NCBI RefSeq assembly: GCF_022376445.1
Contig: NW_025954962.1
Span: forward strand, 1,178,001-1,242,000
DNA from: Fomitopsis serialis
Taxonomy: Eukaryota > Basidiomycota > Agaricomycetes > Polyporales > Fomitopsidaceae
DNA length: 64,000 nucleotides
Reading direction: 5' to 3'
Of the stretch, positions 1 through 11,733 are shown piece by piece. Positions within the stretch are counted from its first letter, which is position 1; each line of letters starts with the position of its first letter. The position numbers and the translations under genes were made by a program. The notes under the pieces are model-generated. The model was given only the letters and a program-made list of their open reading frames with translations. It was not told the DNA's origin and did not search any database.

Positions 1-437
1 GCGCCGCTTTGACTTTGAGTTAACGACGAACGGCGGTCGCAGACTACACGGGTTAAAAGTAGTCGGGGGAGGGGAGGGGTTGTGGAGGATAGCAGCTCTG
101 GCATAATGCCTAGGCTGACACATGGGGCGACGGGTGGGGTGTTCCCAATATGTACGGTTGGACCGAGGTGCCCATGGGGGAGGTGGGTAGAGCACATGGG
201 TGCCCGGGCACCCGCTCTATCGCAGTATTTCTGCAATGATGCGCATCTACCCCTCGCAACTCCGCGTTCGAGGGCGTCCGAGGGCGCGACACGCGGAAGG
301 AACGTAGGCGGATCCGATGCGATGGCAAGACCAAGACCGATGTGACCGACTGCTGTTGAACGAGATGTGCGCGCGGGAGGTGGGTTCAGCGCAAAGGCTG
401 TCCCAGCAGCGCAGCCCGTTGGTCGCGTGGCCGGCGA
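1..437. other. Intergenic, no gene seen
   Basis: No open frame here resembles a protein. The only coding signal begins at the stop codon of the Yippee-like gene at 438-440, so this stretch is its 3' flank. A purine-rich run lies near 60-80. Confidence 0.5.
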
Positions 438-946
438 TTACTGCACGTCGACGAGGAGGTTCCGCTCGAGGATGAACTTGCCCTCCTTGTACTTCTGCGA
501 CGACTCGTATGCCCGGTCCTGTGCACCGCCACGGTCATAAGCACTGCTTGGGAGTCAGTAAGTTCAGCAGCAGGAGACCTACGTATTTCCATCCCAGAGT
601 CTGTCCACACTTGCAGCAGTAGATGTCGCGCACGGTGTGGTTGCCCGTGGTCATGACACGGTCATTAGGTTCTCCCTCAATGACGTTCACACTGCGATTA
701 GCCGCTGCTCAGTAATCGCTTCATCGCCAGGGGAATGGCACGACTTACACTCCGTCAAAGAGGTACGCACGACCGTGTGGCCATGGAAAGCCTGTCGGTG
801 TGGCGTGTGTGAGCAGAGACGTCGGGCGCAAGGTCTAGGGGACTCACGCGAGAGATCATCGAGTGGATGGTGGCGAGGTGAGTCTTACAAGTCGAGCACC
901 CGTAGATACGGGCGCCATTCAAGTATCGGCGGTAGCTCATGCCCAT
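438..946 (-). CDS. Yippee-like zinc-binding protein (one apparent frame break)
   Basis: A small Yippee/Mis18-type protein. The zinc site is formed by two CxxC pairs: CSTC early in exon 1 and CCKCGQ late, followed by LGWKY, and the chain ends with the family tail [13 protein letters not shown] read four exons. Exon 1 runs from ATG 946 and encodes [20 protein letters not shown] through SMISR; the next begins AFHG, then come [18 protein letters not shown] and [14 protein letters not shown]-stop (TAA at 438-440). All introns have GT..AG ends. Between AFHGHT and RAYLF, at about 766-770, the frame slips by one base: family members read G-R-A-Y-L-F there, and one G on the coding strand seems to be missing. 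Yippee proteins are small nuclear or centrosomal proteins; some act in GID-type ubiquitin ligases. The family call is secure; the exact role here is unknown. A TATA box lies 103 bases upstream. Confidence 0.85.
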
Positions 947-3224
947 CTTGGACGGGGCGTAGAGGGGTCGTGTCTGGAGAGGGGGGTCGCGAGCGGCACA
1001 AAGAGGACCGGGTGCACGAGGGCGAGGGCAGCCGGACGCCAGAGGGGCTTATATATCGTTTCGCGTCAACGTGTGAAGTGATGAGCACTGAAGGTGAACA
1101 CCTTGGGTCGGACCGCCGGGCAGCGGGGTGCAGTCAGGGAATATGTACGGCGTCCACGGTCGGTCCACTGCTTGAGCCGTCTATCTTATCCTCAAGGGTC
1201 GAGTTCGGGTGAGAGAGCCTATGGCGGCGCTTCCACGCTACGCCCGCACAGGCGCCCACCCGAGCTGATCATCCTCCGATCCATGTGTCTAGCACCGGCA
1301 CCACTACCACGACCTCCATACCCCGTCGACCCGCATATCTTTCGCCCGGTGTCCTGCAGCTCGGTAGGATGCCTGTTCTCCAGATGTGCCTCCCAGGTGT
1401 CTGACACGACCGTGGGCGGTCCCGGCGATCGGGATGTGACGTCTGTCTGACCCGATCCTTGGCGCAGTCACGACCGCACACTCGAGACAGGCCCGCGCGC
1501 AAGGCGAGACGCTCTCTGCTCTGTCCTCGCTCTCTTCTGGCATTTATTCGCACTCCAGAATGTTCTAATCCTGGTCCGAGTCTCCTCCACGGTGCCCACG
1601 TCGCTGGGTAGCTGCGCTCTAACGCCACTGCTGAGCTGAGCGATGTATCAAGCACGAGTAACGTTCTGCACGACAGAGTCATCCAATACGTCCGTGTGGC
1701 TCATCCTGAGTCATTGGACCGTACGGCGCGGGCGCGGAAGGCCTGTGAAGTGGTGAAGGTGCGGCGTACAGAGGCGACAACTCGGACAGTGGATAGAGGA
1801 GTCAATGCGGTTGCAGTCAGCCAATTATGATATAGGTGAGTCCGTGTTGTTCCTAGTGGTAGCGACACTTTGCCGCAGAGCGACGTGTGACAATTGATAT
1901 GATCTTTCCGAGCTGGAGGAGTGGATAGCTGGAAGGGGAACCGTGTCGTGAGCGACTGCTGCGCGTGTTAGCCATCATCGGACACCACGGAAACATCATG
2001 CTACGAAAGATAGCGTCGCCGCATGCACTGTACTGAGATTTCTCAGGTCTCATTCCAGACCTCTTGTCATGTCATGCCCGACCTCAGACCACATCACTAG
2101 TTACTGCCTCATAACCCGACTTGTTTGCCCAACCATTACAGTACAATCCTCACGCGTACATACTACCATACCACCTCGAACAGGGTGCAGGCCTGGGCGG
2201 CGCGTTTAAACGCCCGCACATGTACAGGCCGGCGTCCGCCGCGTCTTAGCACATTGTTTGCTTGTTGCGGTTAATAAATGCTGAGTTCATCATCATCATC
2301 TTGTCATGTCATGCAGCGATCGGTTGAATAGGGTGGATGTGAAGCATCGTTTACTTGAAGCTTCGGCAGTGTACTACTCACAATCTCGACAGTTTTAGAG
2401 TACACACTAACTACACATGGTAGAGTGTTGCGATGCTTGCAACTGTAAGCACTGCACTGGCATAGACCGCGCGAGATCCAAGTTGTTACAGTTGTTAGCC
2501 TGCAGTCTGCTAATGTGAATGGAGGTGCATTGTACGACGCACAATGTTGCAGTCAAGCTTGAGTACCCTGATAGAACTAGACTTGGATCTTGTATTTCAG
2601 CACTGCTTTCACGAGGTAGGTTCGTCGTGCAGACCAGCTTCAATTACTGTAATACTCTTCTTGCCAGGACCGAATGCTACTGTCATGTCCAAACAGCCTA
2701 TCATTCCGGGTCTTTCGTTCATCAGTCCCTCGGCACGAAACCTGCACGTATGGACCCCTGTGTTTATGGGGGGAAAAACACCCTACTGATCAATCTAAAT
2801 ACCGAGCACTGGGTACATGTGCCAGTGAATAAGCATCTGTCGACGCACAGACTTCCACCTCATCAACATGCCCAATTGGGAAAGCAACACATTGTAACTT
2901 GTGCTCCTGCCGCGCAGTCTCGCGCAGCGTGGTATTCAGGTAACTGCATATCGATGTAGCGTTCCGAACTTGATTAATGATTCCTTGGGATGATACGGGC
3001 CCTGTTTTGGTAGGTTGCCGTACGGCACGGGTGGCGAAGGCCCCAGTGCCTTCGAGCACCGTCGCGCTGGTAATCCAGCCACGCGCCGCGTCGTACAGCA
3101 CCTGCTATCCGCTTCTTACCCCGCATCATCCCAAGAATTCCCGACTGCTACATCGATATGCAAACACCTCTGGAGAAAACGATTGCAGGAGACTCAGAAC
3201 TGGTAAAATAAGCAAAAAATGAAA
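947..3224. other. Gene-poor 2.3 kb, nothing recognised
   Basis: Several frames stay open for 60-190 codons on both strands, but none has a family-like composition, domain or consistent splice pattern. Small internal repeats occur: TCATCATCATCATC near 2289, and the phrase TTGTCATGTCATGC at about 2063 and again at about 2301. The stretch could hold decayed mobile DNA, but no terminal repeats, transposase or polymerase motifs were seen. Confidence 0.4.
1049..1056 (-). promoter_or_regulatory. Likely TATA box of the Yippee-like gene
   Basis: The minus-strand sequence ATATATAA lies about 105 bases upstream of the ATG at 946. This is a typical spacing for a basidiomycete TATA-driven promoter. Called from position and motif only. 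Confidence 0.45.
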
Positions 3225-3328
3225 TGCTCCCGATGAGGATCGAACTCATGACCTCAGGATTGTAGGTACGTGACCTTCATATCACGTTGATATGAGACCT
3301 GCGCTCTAACCAACTGAGCCACGGAAGC
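3225..3328 (-). tRNA. tRNA-Met (CAU), elongator type, with 30-base intron
   Basis: Reading the minus strand from 3328, the acceptor GCTTCCG pairs with CGGGAGC near 3226-3232, and the discriminator is A. The D arm is GCTC-AGTTGGTTA-GAGC and the T arm is ATGAG-TTCGATC-CTCAT. The anticodon loop is CTCATAA with anticodon CAU, interrupted after position 37 by an intron at about 3261-3290. The U31-U39 mismatch in the anticodon stem is also typical of fungal elongator tRNA-Met, which supports the identity over initiator Met or a modified Ile-CAU tRNA. Confidence 0.9.
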
Positions 3329-3570
3329 TTAATACATGCCGGGTTAATATTTATAAAAATATTGTTTTAGTTACTATACCACGTGACCCTTTGAGTGGAC
3401 GCCGATCACTGGAGCGTGGACATGGTTGACCTCTTCGCGCCCGGACAGCAGCACTCAGACCTGTGGCTAAGCCTCTTTTCTGGGAAGACATATCCTGGTC
3501 CAGTCTCACTGCAGAGTCCTCCTTGTAGCATAGCGGCGCTTTGGCTCTACTGCGCTGTGACCTAGTCTTC
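3329..3570. other. Spacer between tRNA-Met and Ulp1 gene
   Basis: Short spacer containing an AT-rich stretch (about 3345-3375) just upstream of the tRNA 5' end. Otherwise no feature; it must hold the promoter of the SUMO protease gene that starts at 3571. Confidence 0.4.
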
Positions 3571-5911
3571 ATGAGCGTTCGCAAGCGTCCACCGCCTTCT
3601 GAACCTCTCCTACCATTGCGCGCCCCGAAACATCGTCGGCTCGCGGACAGACACGTCAACGAAAGCGAGAACTCTGTGGTTCGTATGGAAGGAGCGAGTG
3701 GATACATTCAGTCGGGCCTAGATCTCATGAAACGAGTCGAAATGGCCGTCCGGACATTTCTCCAAGGTGCGTTTTCCACCCATCTCACTCTCAAACGCCA
3801 CCGACGCCTATAGTCCCGTTCAGAACATACTGTGGATGCGAGTACCCTGCCATCTGGCCCTCATTCGGAATCATCAGTAGCTCGGCCAGCTGCTTCGCTC
3901 CCACCACGCCGTCCATCACGCCCCGCCATTCCGTCGGAATTTAAGTCGGGGGCGCGGCCACAAAACACTTCATCATTTATCCAAGCTACCTCCTCCATAC
4001 CGCGTAAAGTATCACAGCGTGCTCCTAAGGTGCCTCCTGCCGAGGTGCAAATCCCTCCCACTACTTCGTCCACGAATTGTGTTCAGCCCGCTATCCCTCC
4101 TCGATCGCGAAGGCAGTCGGAACCAAATGTCAGCGCCCGCGCAAAGGTGCTGGAGCCTCCAGCTCAACCTACCCAACGCGCATCTGCACGGCCACAAGCA
4201 GCACCAACCCCGCAAATACCGCCACATGCGGGACCCGCAAATCATGTCAACAGTCGCAAAAAGTACATCAGGCGCGATCATATCTTTGAGAAGAAAGTCA
4301 GACTACTTGGCACGTTACATACTGCCTATTGATATTGATGATACCCTGCAGCACAAGGCCAAAGTGAAGGAGACGAGAGAGAAGGACATGGAAGAAATGG
4401 CGAAGAAGATATTTGAGGTCAAACGACGAGACGGCAAGTCTCCTATCTCATGCGGTCTGTAAGACAGAAAGTCCCTGACATCAAGCTCGCACAGGCTTTA
4501 CTGGGGATTATGCCTCTTACAAGAGTGAGAAGCACAATCACCTTGTGAAACAGGATGCTCGTGTTGACGCGCTTCCAAAGGTCTTCTGCACTACCAAGCG
4601 CGACTGGACAGACTCCAGAATCGGAACGAAGGGCCACTGGCCGCATTATCTGGTGAGTGTTAATACAGTCTATAGTACTGGAATGCCGAATGTCTAATCT
4701 GGCCGTAGCATCCGCTTCCTTGACTGATCTGCGTCCGACTTCACTTGAAGAGGATGCGATAACTGAGGTAAGTTTATGATTGACGTTTCCCGAGGACAAA
4801 GATTAACTAAGTCCACCAGGACTTCTTGCAACGCGCGCTTGACAAGGCTAACGCCTCACTTGCGAGGTGAGCATTACACTGCACAACGGTCTACGGAAAA
4901 TTCATCGTACTCCCGATAGCCGCGTTCCAGTCAAGTTCGATGTGGAATCTCCGACGCACCAGCGTATCTGCGCTGAACAACGCGCCCTCAGTGACACGAT
5001 CACCCGTTTTCTTCGTGGACAGTGGTTGCCGGCCTCATTACCCGCACCAGATGACGCATTGGTCGATGATTTGCTCTCCAGGCGCGGCGTGGTCTCGAAA
5101 TGCGCAAGGGAGCAAGTCTCCGACAAGGATCTTGCCCGCTTGAGGCCCGGCCAATGGCTCAACGACGAGATCATCAACTTCTACGGACAGCTGATCATGA
5201 CGCGTGCTGAAGCCAGCAAGGAGAACCCAGGAATGAACGCCCAGAGAAGATGTCTCAATGTTCACTACTTCAGCTCGTTCTTCTGGTCGAAACTGGAGAA
5301 GGACGGCTATGAGAAAGCGAGATTGGCAAAGTGGACAAAGAAGGTATGTCATTCTGCCTCGCGACTCTTGCTCCTGATCGTCACATGGCTGCTACGTAGT
5401 TCGACATCTTCTCGAAGGACATGGTCCTCGTCCCTGTCAATCACCGCAACGTACACTGGACTGCTGCCGCCATCAACTTCCGTCGGAAACGGATTGAGTC
5501 GTACGATAGTATGGGTATGCCCAGGGAGGAGGTCTTCAAGGTATGAACTATCCACTGCCTCCGTGACTGCTATTAAGATTCAACGGTCTCATCGTGCAGC
5601 TCCTGAGAGGGTATCTCGACGCTGAGCATCGGAACAAGAAGAAGAAGCCGTTCGACTTCACAGGCTGGAAAGACTATGTGCTAGATGTACGTCGATGTTC
5701 AGTAGGGAAGGATGGTTGCCTGACTTGAGCATCACAGGAGACCCCGCAGCAGGGCAATGGCTACGACTGCGGTGTCTTCACCTGCCAATTCCTCGAAAAC
5801 CTCTCCAGGGGTAGAGAACGGTTCCTGTTCAGGCAACACGACGTGCCGTATCTGCGTCGACGCATGATATGGGAAATTGGCAACGCAAAACTACGCGAAG
5901 ACGCACCGTAG
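3571..5911 (+). CDS. SUMO-specific cysteine protease (Ulp1/SENP family)
   Basis: Cleaves SUMO precursors and removes SUMO from targets; the yeast enzyme sits at nuclear pores. The C48 peptidase domain is clear in the last exons. LRPGQWLNDEIINFYGQLI lies at about 5130-5190 and VHYFSSFFWSKL at about 5250. The catalytic His is in NHRNVHW (about 5443), the Asp in ESYDSMG, and the Cys in NGYDCGVF (about 5770). The protein ends LREDAP before TAG at 5909. The N-terminal half is a Pro/Ser-rich, poorly conserved region ending in a charged helix (KVKETREKDMEEMAKK), as in other fungal Ulp1 proteins. I chose ATG 3571 (MSVRKRPPPSE). There are at least eight introns; exon joins between about 4290 and 4680 are uncertain, and a frame change near 4590 is not explained by a standard intron. 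Confidence 0.88.
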
Positions 5912-7366
5912 TAGCACATCTTCCGGGCTCATATCTATTATCTCCTCGCATTCATCATATCCTAGTAGTGGTGGTTTCGGGATCAGTTTGTAGCAGGTAG
6001 TCTAACGATATCTTCAGCGGTGCGCTGGGGAAGTATTCGGTATCTGCCCTCCGTGCATATAGGAGTGATCTTAGTGTCGGCGTTCCTTGAGCCACACATA
6101 TTAGCAAACTCGCTTGAGAGGCAACTACGACGACGTCTCATGCGAGTGCGAGAAATCCATGCGATTCAATGCAGTACAGAGAACTTGCGAGCGACAGCAG
6201 TTGGACAAGTACAGGAGACAGGTCATCGCCGAAACCACCATACGATGATGAAGAACCAGAAGACAATGATGAGGAAGATGATATACCATAGCCACCGGCA
6301 CCCTTGTCGTGCCGCCATGTTGTTCATCCGCCGGAACGTCCCAGCAAGAATACCAGACGTCTCCGAGAACGCATCGTTCTGCATCCCCGGATATTTCAGT
6401 TCCCAGCAGCATAGATGCAGTCGTACGCACGCACCATCTGACTGAGCTGAACAGTCGACTCTCTGACCTCGTTCCCTATGCCTATGGTGATCTTAGGGAG
6501 AGCGTAGCGATGAGCACGCTACAGCCGACTAGCAACAGTGCGACTCACTCACATCCTTCAGCAGTTTTACTTTTGCCTGCAGGCCCTCCAGATGCTCGTC
6601 ATTCTGACCTTCCAAATCATCCGCGAAACGCTGGCCATTAAGCTGCGGATTGAACGGCGACGACCGCCCTGAGGATGGCGGGGTGCTGTACTCGGGAAGC
6701 AGTGCAGAACGGTTGTGTAGGGATGCCGTGGCTCTGTATCTATTCGTTCACTGTGTCGATATATGACCACACTTTGCCTGTGGGCATACGTACCTTTGTG
6801 ACATTATGAAGTGAGCAGTCCTGCTGTCCTCATGAGGTCCTTGCGTGTGCACTGTGAGTGTCTCAGCCACCGTGTCATGGGCGGAAGTTTCAATAAGCGC
6901 ATGCCACGTTTACAGCATCTCGATCCACGGAATCTCAAGATCCTAAACATACCAAACAACCAGCACTCGCTCGCCCAAATGATGCACGAAATCGCTTCTG
7001 TAACCTCGGCTATCCGGAGCTAGTAGTACAGGAGCGTACCAGCGTGTACCACCTCCGAGACAAGTGTAACAGGTATATACCACGAAGGAGAAGAACGGCC
7101 AAGAGGAAGTATACGACGAGGTGTAAGGTAAGGAACGCCTCAGTGACTGAAGACCAGCAACAACATATCAAGGCGTAAGGCGCTGGTGATACCCTCAAGA
7201 AGCGGTACACCAGAATGTATGTAGAGGAATGGCTGGATGTTGCTGTACTAAGTAATGCAAGTGAGATGCTGGTAAGTACGAAAACGATGTCCGCGAAGCG
7301 TACTCGCAATATGGTGAAATGGTACATGACATCGATACAAGTCCTTGGGTTTAGGCGAGACTGCCC
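5912..7366. other. 1.45 kb without a supported gene
   Basis: Around 6130-6420 the plus strand has coding-like stretches (a charged helix with DKYRRQVIAE, then an acidic run PYDDEEPEDNDEEDD), but these are in different frames with stops between them, so this may be a decayed gene. Around 7010-7330 the minus strand has a hydrophobic open frame directly downstream of the membrane protein gene. That gene can be closed at 7367, so the hydrophobic frame is probably chance. Confidence 0.35.
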
Positions 7367-9021
7367 TTATTCGATACTCATCCGGTTTGGATGATCTCTC
7401 ATAGGCCCTCGGTACAAGTCTTGTGATTTGCCGCGCCGTGCCATCTGCTTCTTTGCCACTGAAGTACACATACGTAAGAGACAACCCTCCAACGAAAGAC
7501 AGCACCGACGTACTTTGGTTGGCTAATCCTCGCCCGAAGTTGTTCATGACAATGCACGCGAAAACGAATGTTGTAAGCAGTAGGACGATGGCGAGGACAG
7601 CTAGGAGACGGTCAGAAGAAGCAAAAGCGTTAGCCCCGGGAGATACTCACAGAACGTTGTCAGCGTCTGCCAGACGTCGATAAATGTGCTTGTCTCGCGC
7701 AGTCTCACAACCTTGATCAACTAGAACGAGAGCGATTGTCAGTGACAACCATGAGCGCGAAGACGTACTGATAGCAAACCTTGTACATGAAGTAAACCAG
7801 TGCGCCAACGCAGCCAGTTATGAAGGTATACATCATCCACTTGCTCTCGCGACGGGCAGAAACGTGGCCATTGATGAGGACAAGAATGGATAGAGGGAAA
7901 GCAAGGCAAGTGAGGTAGTATTCCGCGTTGTGCTTGTTCAGGACGAGCCAGATGAACTGGACCGAGAAGCCCACCCAGAAGAACAAGTCGAACTTCACCA
8001 GACACAGGAAAATCTGGTAGTAAGTGTACATCGACTTGATCCGGCGGTCCGCACCAAGGAATTTGTATACTTTCCAACCAAATTCCGTGTAGATCTTCCA
8101 TGCTAGGCCAACATAGGCGAGTTCGGCAACAGCGATGACGACGGGCACGATGGAGGCAAGAGTGTGAATGGAAATCCCAGATGTTTCTTGAACGAGAATG
8201 CTTCCGACTTCCCCAATCTGGATAATAGCGTATACGAGAAATAGGGCATTGAAGATCCTGAAAACAGTGGTGAGACAACAAGCCATATCTCGGAGGAATG
8301 CAGGATTCACGTCAGGGCAATGAACTGCAGTGTGTTCCGGTCGTTAACGGCGTCCAAGGCCATGGCAAATTGGAAGACGCTGGAATCGTAATGAGGCTAC
8401 GGAACCGCGCGTAAAAGTATGCAACGTACTGTGCCATGGCAAAGATGCTCAAATATACTGGCATCTTGTCTGACTGCTGATCGTCGGTGCTACCGATCGG
8501 TGTCGAAGCGCGGAGGCGCAGGAAGAGCTCTGCCTCCATTGCAAGGTCTACTGACGTTTCCAGAAGAACGGTTATGAGATATAGGCGGCATGCGATAGAA
8601 TCGGGGATGAGCTGCACGACGCAGATGTGTCAAGACGCGTCCTGGTCGAGAGACAAAGTCATTCGCGTACCATTGCCCGCGCCACTTGCCACCAGCTGAC
8701 GGACTCCTCCTGCTTGACTGGCTCGATCTTAGCAGCGGCTGGCGGATACTCCCAGTCTAGCCGCTCCGTTCTGTGGCCTTCGAGGGTCTTGACATCCTTG
8801 AAGGAGTCGTCGCTGTAGTTGGAGACCTGGTGGGAGAGGGCGTAGAGCGGGGGTTCACGGTCGGCGCGCCCACCAGCTAAGGGGACGGGCTCGGCAGCAT
8901 AGGAGACGGCGTATTGGTCGATGAGGTCGTCGAACGGGGCCTTGTCGTCGCCGGGGAGTCGTGACCGTGAGGCTGGGTCGGCGGGGAGAGCGGGGGGGTA
9001 AGGAATGGGGTGGGAGGACAT
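7367..9021 (-). CDS. Conserved multipass membrane protein, function unknown
   Basis: I read seven exons from ATG 9021 (MSSHPIPYPPALPAD) to TAA at 7367-7369. The first about 110 residues are polar and Pro-rich, ending near ESVSWWQVARAM. About seven hydrophobic segments follow: IACRLYLITVLLE, VYLSIFAMAQ, IFNALFLVYAIIQIG, LASIVPVVIAVAELAYVGLAW, LVKFDLFFWVGFSVQFIWLV, YLTCLAFPLSILVLI plus FITGCVGALVYFMYK, and VLAIVLLLTTFVFACIVM. The tail is basic (NQMAKKQMARRGKSQ), consistent with a cytosolic C-terminus. The gene is open throughout, with GT..AG introns. I do not recognise a named family; the plan (disordered head, 7 or so TM helices, basic tail) fits the uncharacterised fungal membrane proteins common in Agaricomycetes. 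No channel, transporter or enzyme motif was seen. Confidence 0.75.
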
Positions 9022-9643
9022 GGTGAAAAGAGCGATTCAAGCAGAAGAGCTCGACGTGGTCGTCCTGCGAACGAAGCGAGCCAAAGGGAGCGTCGAGGGA
9101 GACTCGGACTGCGAAGCTACCGGAGAGAGCAAGGGACCATCCAAGTCTTGATACAGCTCCCACCGCCCGCCGCTTCGCGACTGCGCCGCCACTCCTGTTT
9201 GCCCCCGTTTGCCCGGTGGCTGCCGCCCATACCCGCCCCGGTCGCCCCCAAGTCGCCCCTCCGTTCGCACTCTCGGCCTCTCGAGACCGTCGCCCAGTCT
9301 GCTGGGCATCCGTTCCTGATCTGTTCCAGCACTGCCCTCGCGGCCTCGACGCCCGACGGAGGACCAGTCCACTCGTCCGAGCTGTCGCCGCCGTCTCGAG
9401 TGCTACTAGTACTTCTCCGTTGCAGACCATATGTCGTAAGTGCTACAGAGTAACGGCGAACCGCGACGCCAACAATAGCCATCACACCGTGATTGGAGAG
9501 CATTCCTGGTCAGGCTATTTATAGACCATCAATGTGTACATAGTATGCTGCATGTGCATATCGAGAGCAAGTTATACAACAACAGTCGACGCTACAACTC
9601 CGTACAAGATAGGTAGAATGCGGGGAAACAAACCCGTGCGCGA
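9022..9643. other. Promoter of membrane protein gene and Sgf11 3' flank
   Basis: GC-rich. Open frames on both strands here are compositional (Arg/Ser/Gly-rich) and show no domain. The stretch lies between the start of the membrane protein gene (9021) and the stop of the Sgf11 gene (9644), so it should hold one promoter and one terminator region. Confidence 0.4.
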
Positions 9644-11221
9644 TTAGTCACTGTCAGTGTCCGTGGACGACCCAGTCTCGTCGCCTTCCACATCTGACAC
9701 ACACTGTCAGCCGCAGTCCGCACGCGACCAAAATAAACCAGCCTTACCGACGAGGTAGTCAGGTTCAGGGATGCGGATGACGGGCGGAGGCGGCAGGCGT
9801 GGTGGGCTGGGCTTTCTCTGTGGAGGCGGTATAGGCTTGCCTTTCTTGCCATTCATTCGCTGCGCAGTCTTAGACGACAACGTGGGGCTCTGCAACGATG
9901 GCGCTGACGCGAGTGTCGATATGGAGGGCGCAGGCGATGGGACGCGCGAGGGGCCCTCCGGAGAGGAGGACAGTTCTCGCTGGACAGACGACAAGATTGA
10001 CGAATCGCGTAGCTTGGACGGGACCCTTGAATGAGATCCCGTAGCAGGGACCGACAGCGTCTTAACCAACAATTCAGCACCGTGGTCATGACGTCCACAA
10101 GCAGTCTTACATTGCTGGGTGATCCAGGACCTTCGGCATCGCCTTTGACTCTTGCCATCGGGGACGCTGCCGAGGTATAAGCTAAACGAAATCAGACAAT
10201 GGAGCAATGTTACCTGAAGTCTTTGCCTTCTTCTGGTTCTTCTTCGGCGACACATTGGGCGAACCAGGCTGCGCGAATAATCAGCACCCGCGTCGATCAC
10301 ACATCGCGAAGAGTAACATGCCCTCTTACGATGTAAGTTGAATTCGGCGTCATCTACGACCCATGAGCAGACCGGCAGATATTGGCGATCATCCACTCAC
10401 CTGCGCGTTTAGCCTTCGACTTTCCCTTGTTCTTTCCAGCGGGTGGCGGCTTGCCTTCATCAGACAGCATGCCGTCTTCGGTCCCCATGAACGGTGACGC
10501 AGATCTACCAGCGTCCGAACCAATCCTGAAGTACATGCCAGTTTAGTAACCCGGTAATGTTCAAAGCGGGTCACATACTTGGCTTTGTGAGAAGCGTTGC
10601 GCGCAGCTCCTCTGCGTGTGCTCAGCCCCATACAATCAGCGAGATGGGCCGCATAGCGGTTCGAGGCCACCTGTAATCCACGAATAGGTTAGCTAGGCAG
10701 GCGTCATGGCTGAGGCTGCTCACCTGCCGGTCACAGTTCACGCATTCCATGATGACGTTCCCGTTCGTCTTCCCGTTCGTGGGTGTGCTGGTGCCAGTGC
10801 CGGCAGGACTGTTTGTACGCACGTCCTCGGAGGGTGTAGCCACTTTGGACGGAGACGCCTGTGTAGTACTCCCAGATGCTCCGGGTACGTGGACTAGGAA
10901 AACGATTATGATGGGATCGACTGCAACACATCAAATGAGCATACCTTGACCGCAGCTGAGTATTCATACAAGTTCGAGGGTCTCAGTTTTCCAGCAACTC
11001 AGCATAACTGGGTTACGCTTACTATGTGTGGCATATATCGCAGACCTTCCTGGACCGCGCTATAGCCTGATGAGACTCCAGCACGACGTCCATCAGCGCG
11101 TCATCGACCATGGCCGAGAATATCCGGTCCGCCTGACGCAGTTCAGCCTTAAAACCCGTTCATAATATAAGTAGGAACGCACAATGTCAGACAAAGCCTC
11201 ATCTCGCTCCTTCTTCCCCAT
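9644..11221 (-). CDS. SGF11: SAGA-associated factor Sgf11 (DUB module zinc finger)
   Basis: Sgf11 ties the Ubp8 deubiquitinase to SAGA. ATG 11221 opens a 13-codon exon (MGKKERDEALSDI). The next exon, ADRIFSAMVDDALMDVVLE ... KVCDICHT, is the N-terminal helix that binds Sus1 and Sgf73. A short exon reading YEYSAAVK follows. The zinc finger spans an intron: ECVNCDRQ joins VASNRYAAHLADCMG, giving CxxC..HxxxC, followed by the basic STRRGAARNA that contacts the nucleosome acidic patch in yeast. The rest is a low-complexity Ser/Pro/Lys tail (SPNVSPKKNQKKAK, later RLPPPPVIRIPEPDYL) ending STDTDSD before TAA at 9644-9646. The tail is longer than in yeast Sgf11 (99 residues). One exon join near 10975-11040 could not be placed in frame with certainty. 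Confidence 0.88.
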
Positions 11222-11733
11222 CGAAAGCGGAAGGCAACGGAGTCGTCGCTTTCATGTACAAAGCACACTGGCCCGGCGAATCGTCAGACCAAAAAAGCAA
11301 GCCTTCGTGAGCAGGTGGCGACCTGTGAGCCAGAGCAACCTGGTGAGTTCGCCGCAAGACTGAACTGGACGCTCAGCCACAGTGGCGGCCAGCTCCCTCG
11401 TGTGTTTGCCCACTCGCCCGACGCCGCTCGACGCGCTACACGTGCTCGATCGCATTCGCGTCTTCCCGCGGCGCGTCTGCCGCGAACCTCGCGCCACCCT
11501 GCTGGTGCCCTTTACCTCACCGGAAGACAACATTTGGATAAGATCGCGCAGGCACAGATAGTAAGCAAGAAATACATTCCCCGAGGAAGCATAGATCTAG
11601 AAATTACTGTCCGAGGGTATTGACAAAAGCAGATTCATAACGTGGCGTAGCAGTTGGACGTATGGATACGATTATTACGGACAGAACGAGACCGGATTTG
11701 CCTATCCCTACCCTACCCATCACCACAGGTTCT
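11222..11733. other. Promoter of SGF11 and 3' flank of the CBS-PB1 gene
   Basis: No gene seen. The open frames at 11252-11623 on both strands are unrelated to any family I know and overlap each other in antisense, so they are treated as chance. Confidence 0.4.

Noticed and set aside
1094..1682. Overlapping open frames on both strands
   Set aside because: No family signal, no splice pattern, mutually antisense; treated as chance.
2519..3222. Open frames before the tRNA
   Set aside because: Cys/His-rich by chance; no conserved motif and no start context.
4288..4352. Apparent frame shift in Ulp1 N-terminal region
   Set aside because: A 55-60 base intron ending CTGCAG joins FEKK to HKAKVKETREK in frame; its donor GTCAGA is unusual but plausible.
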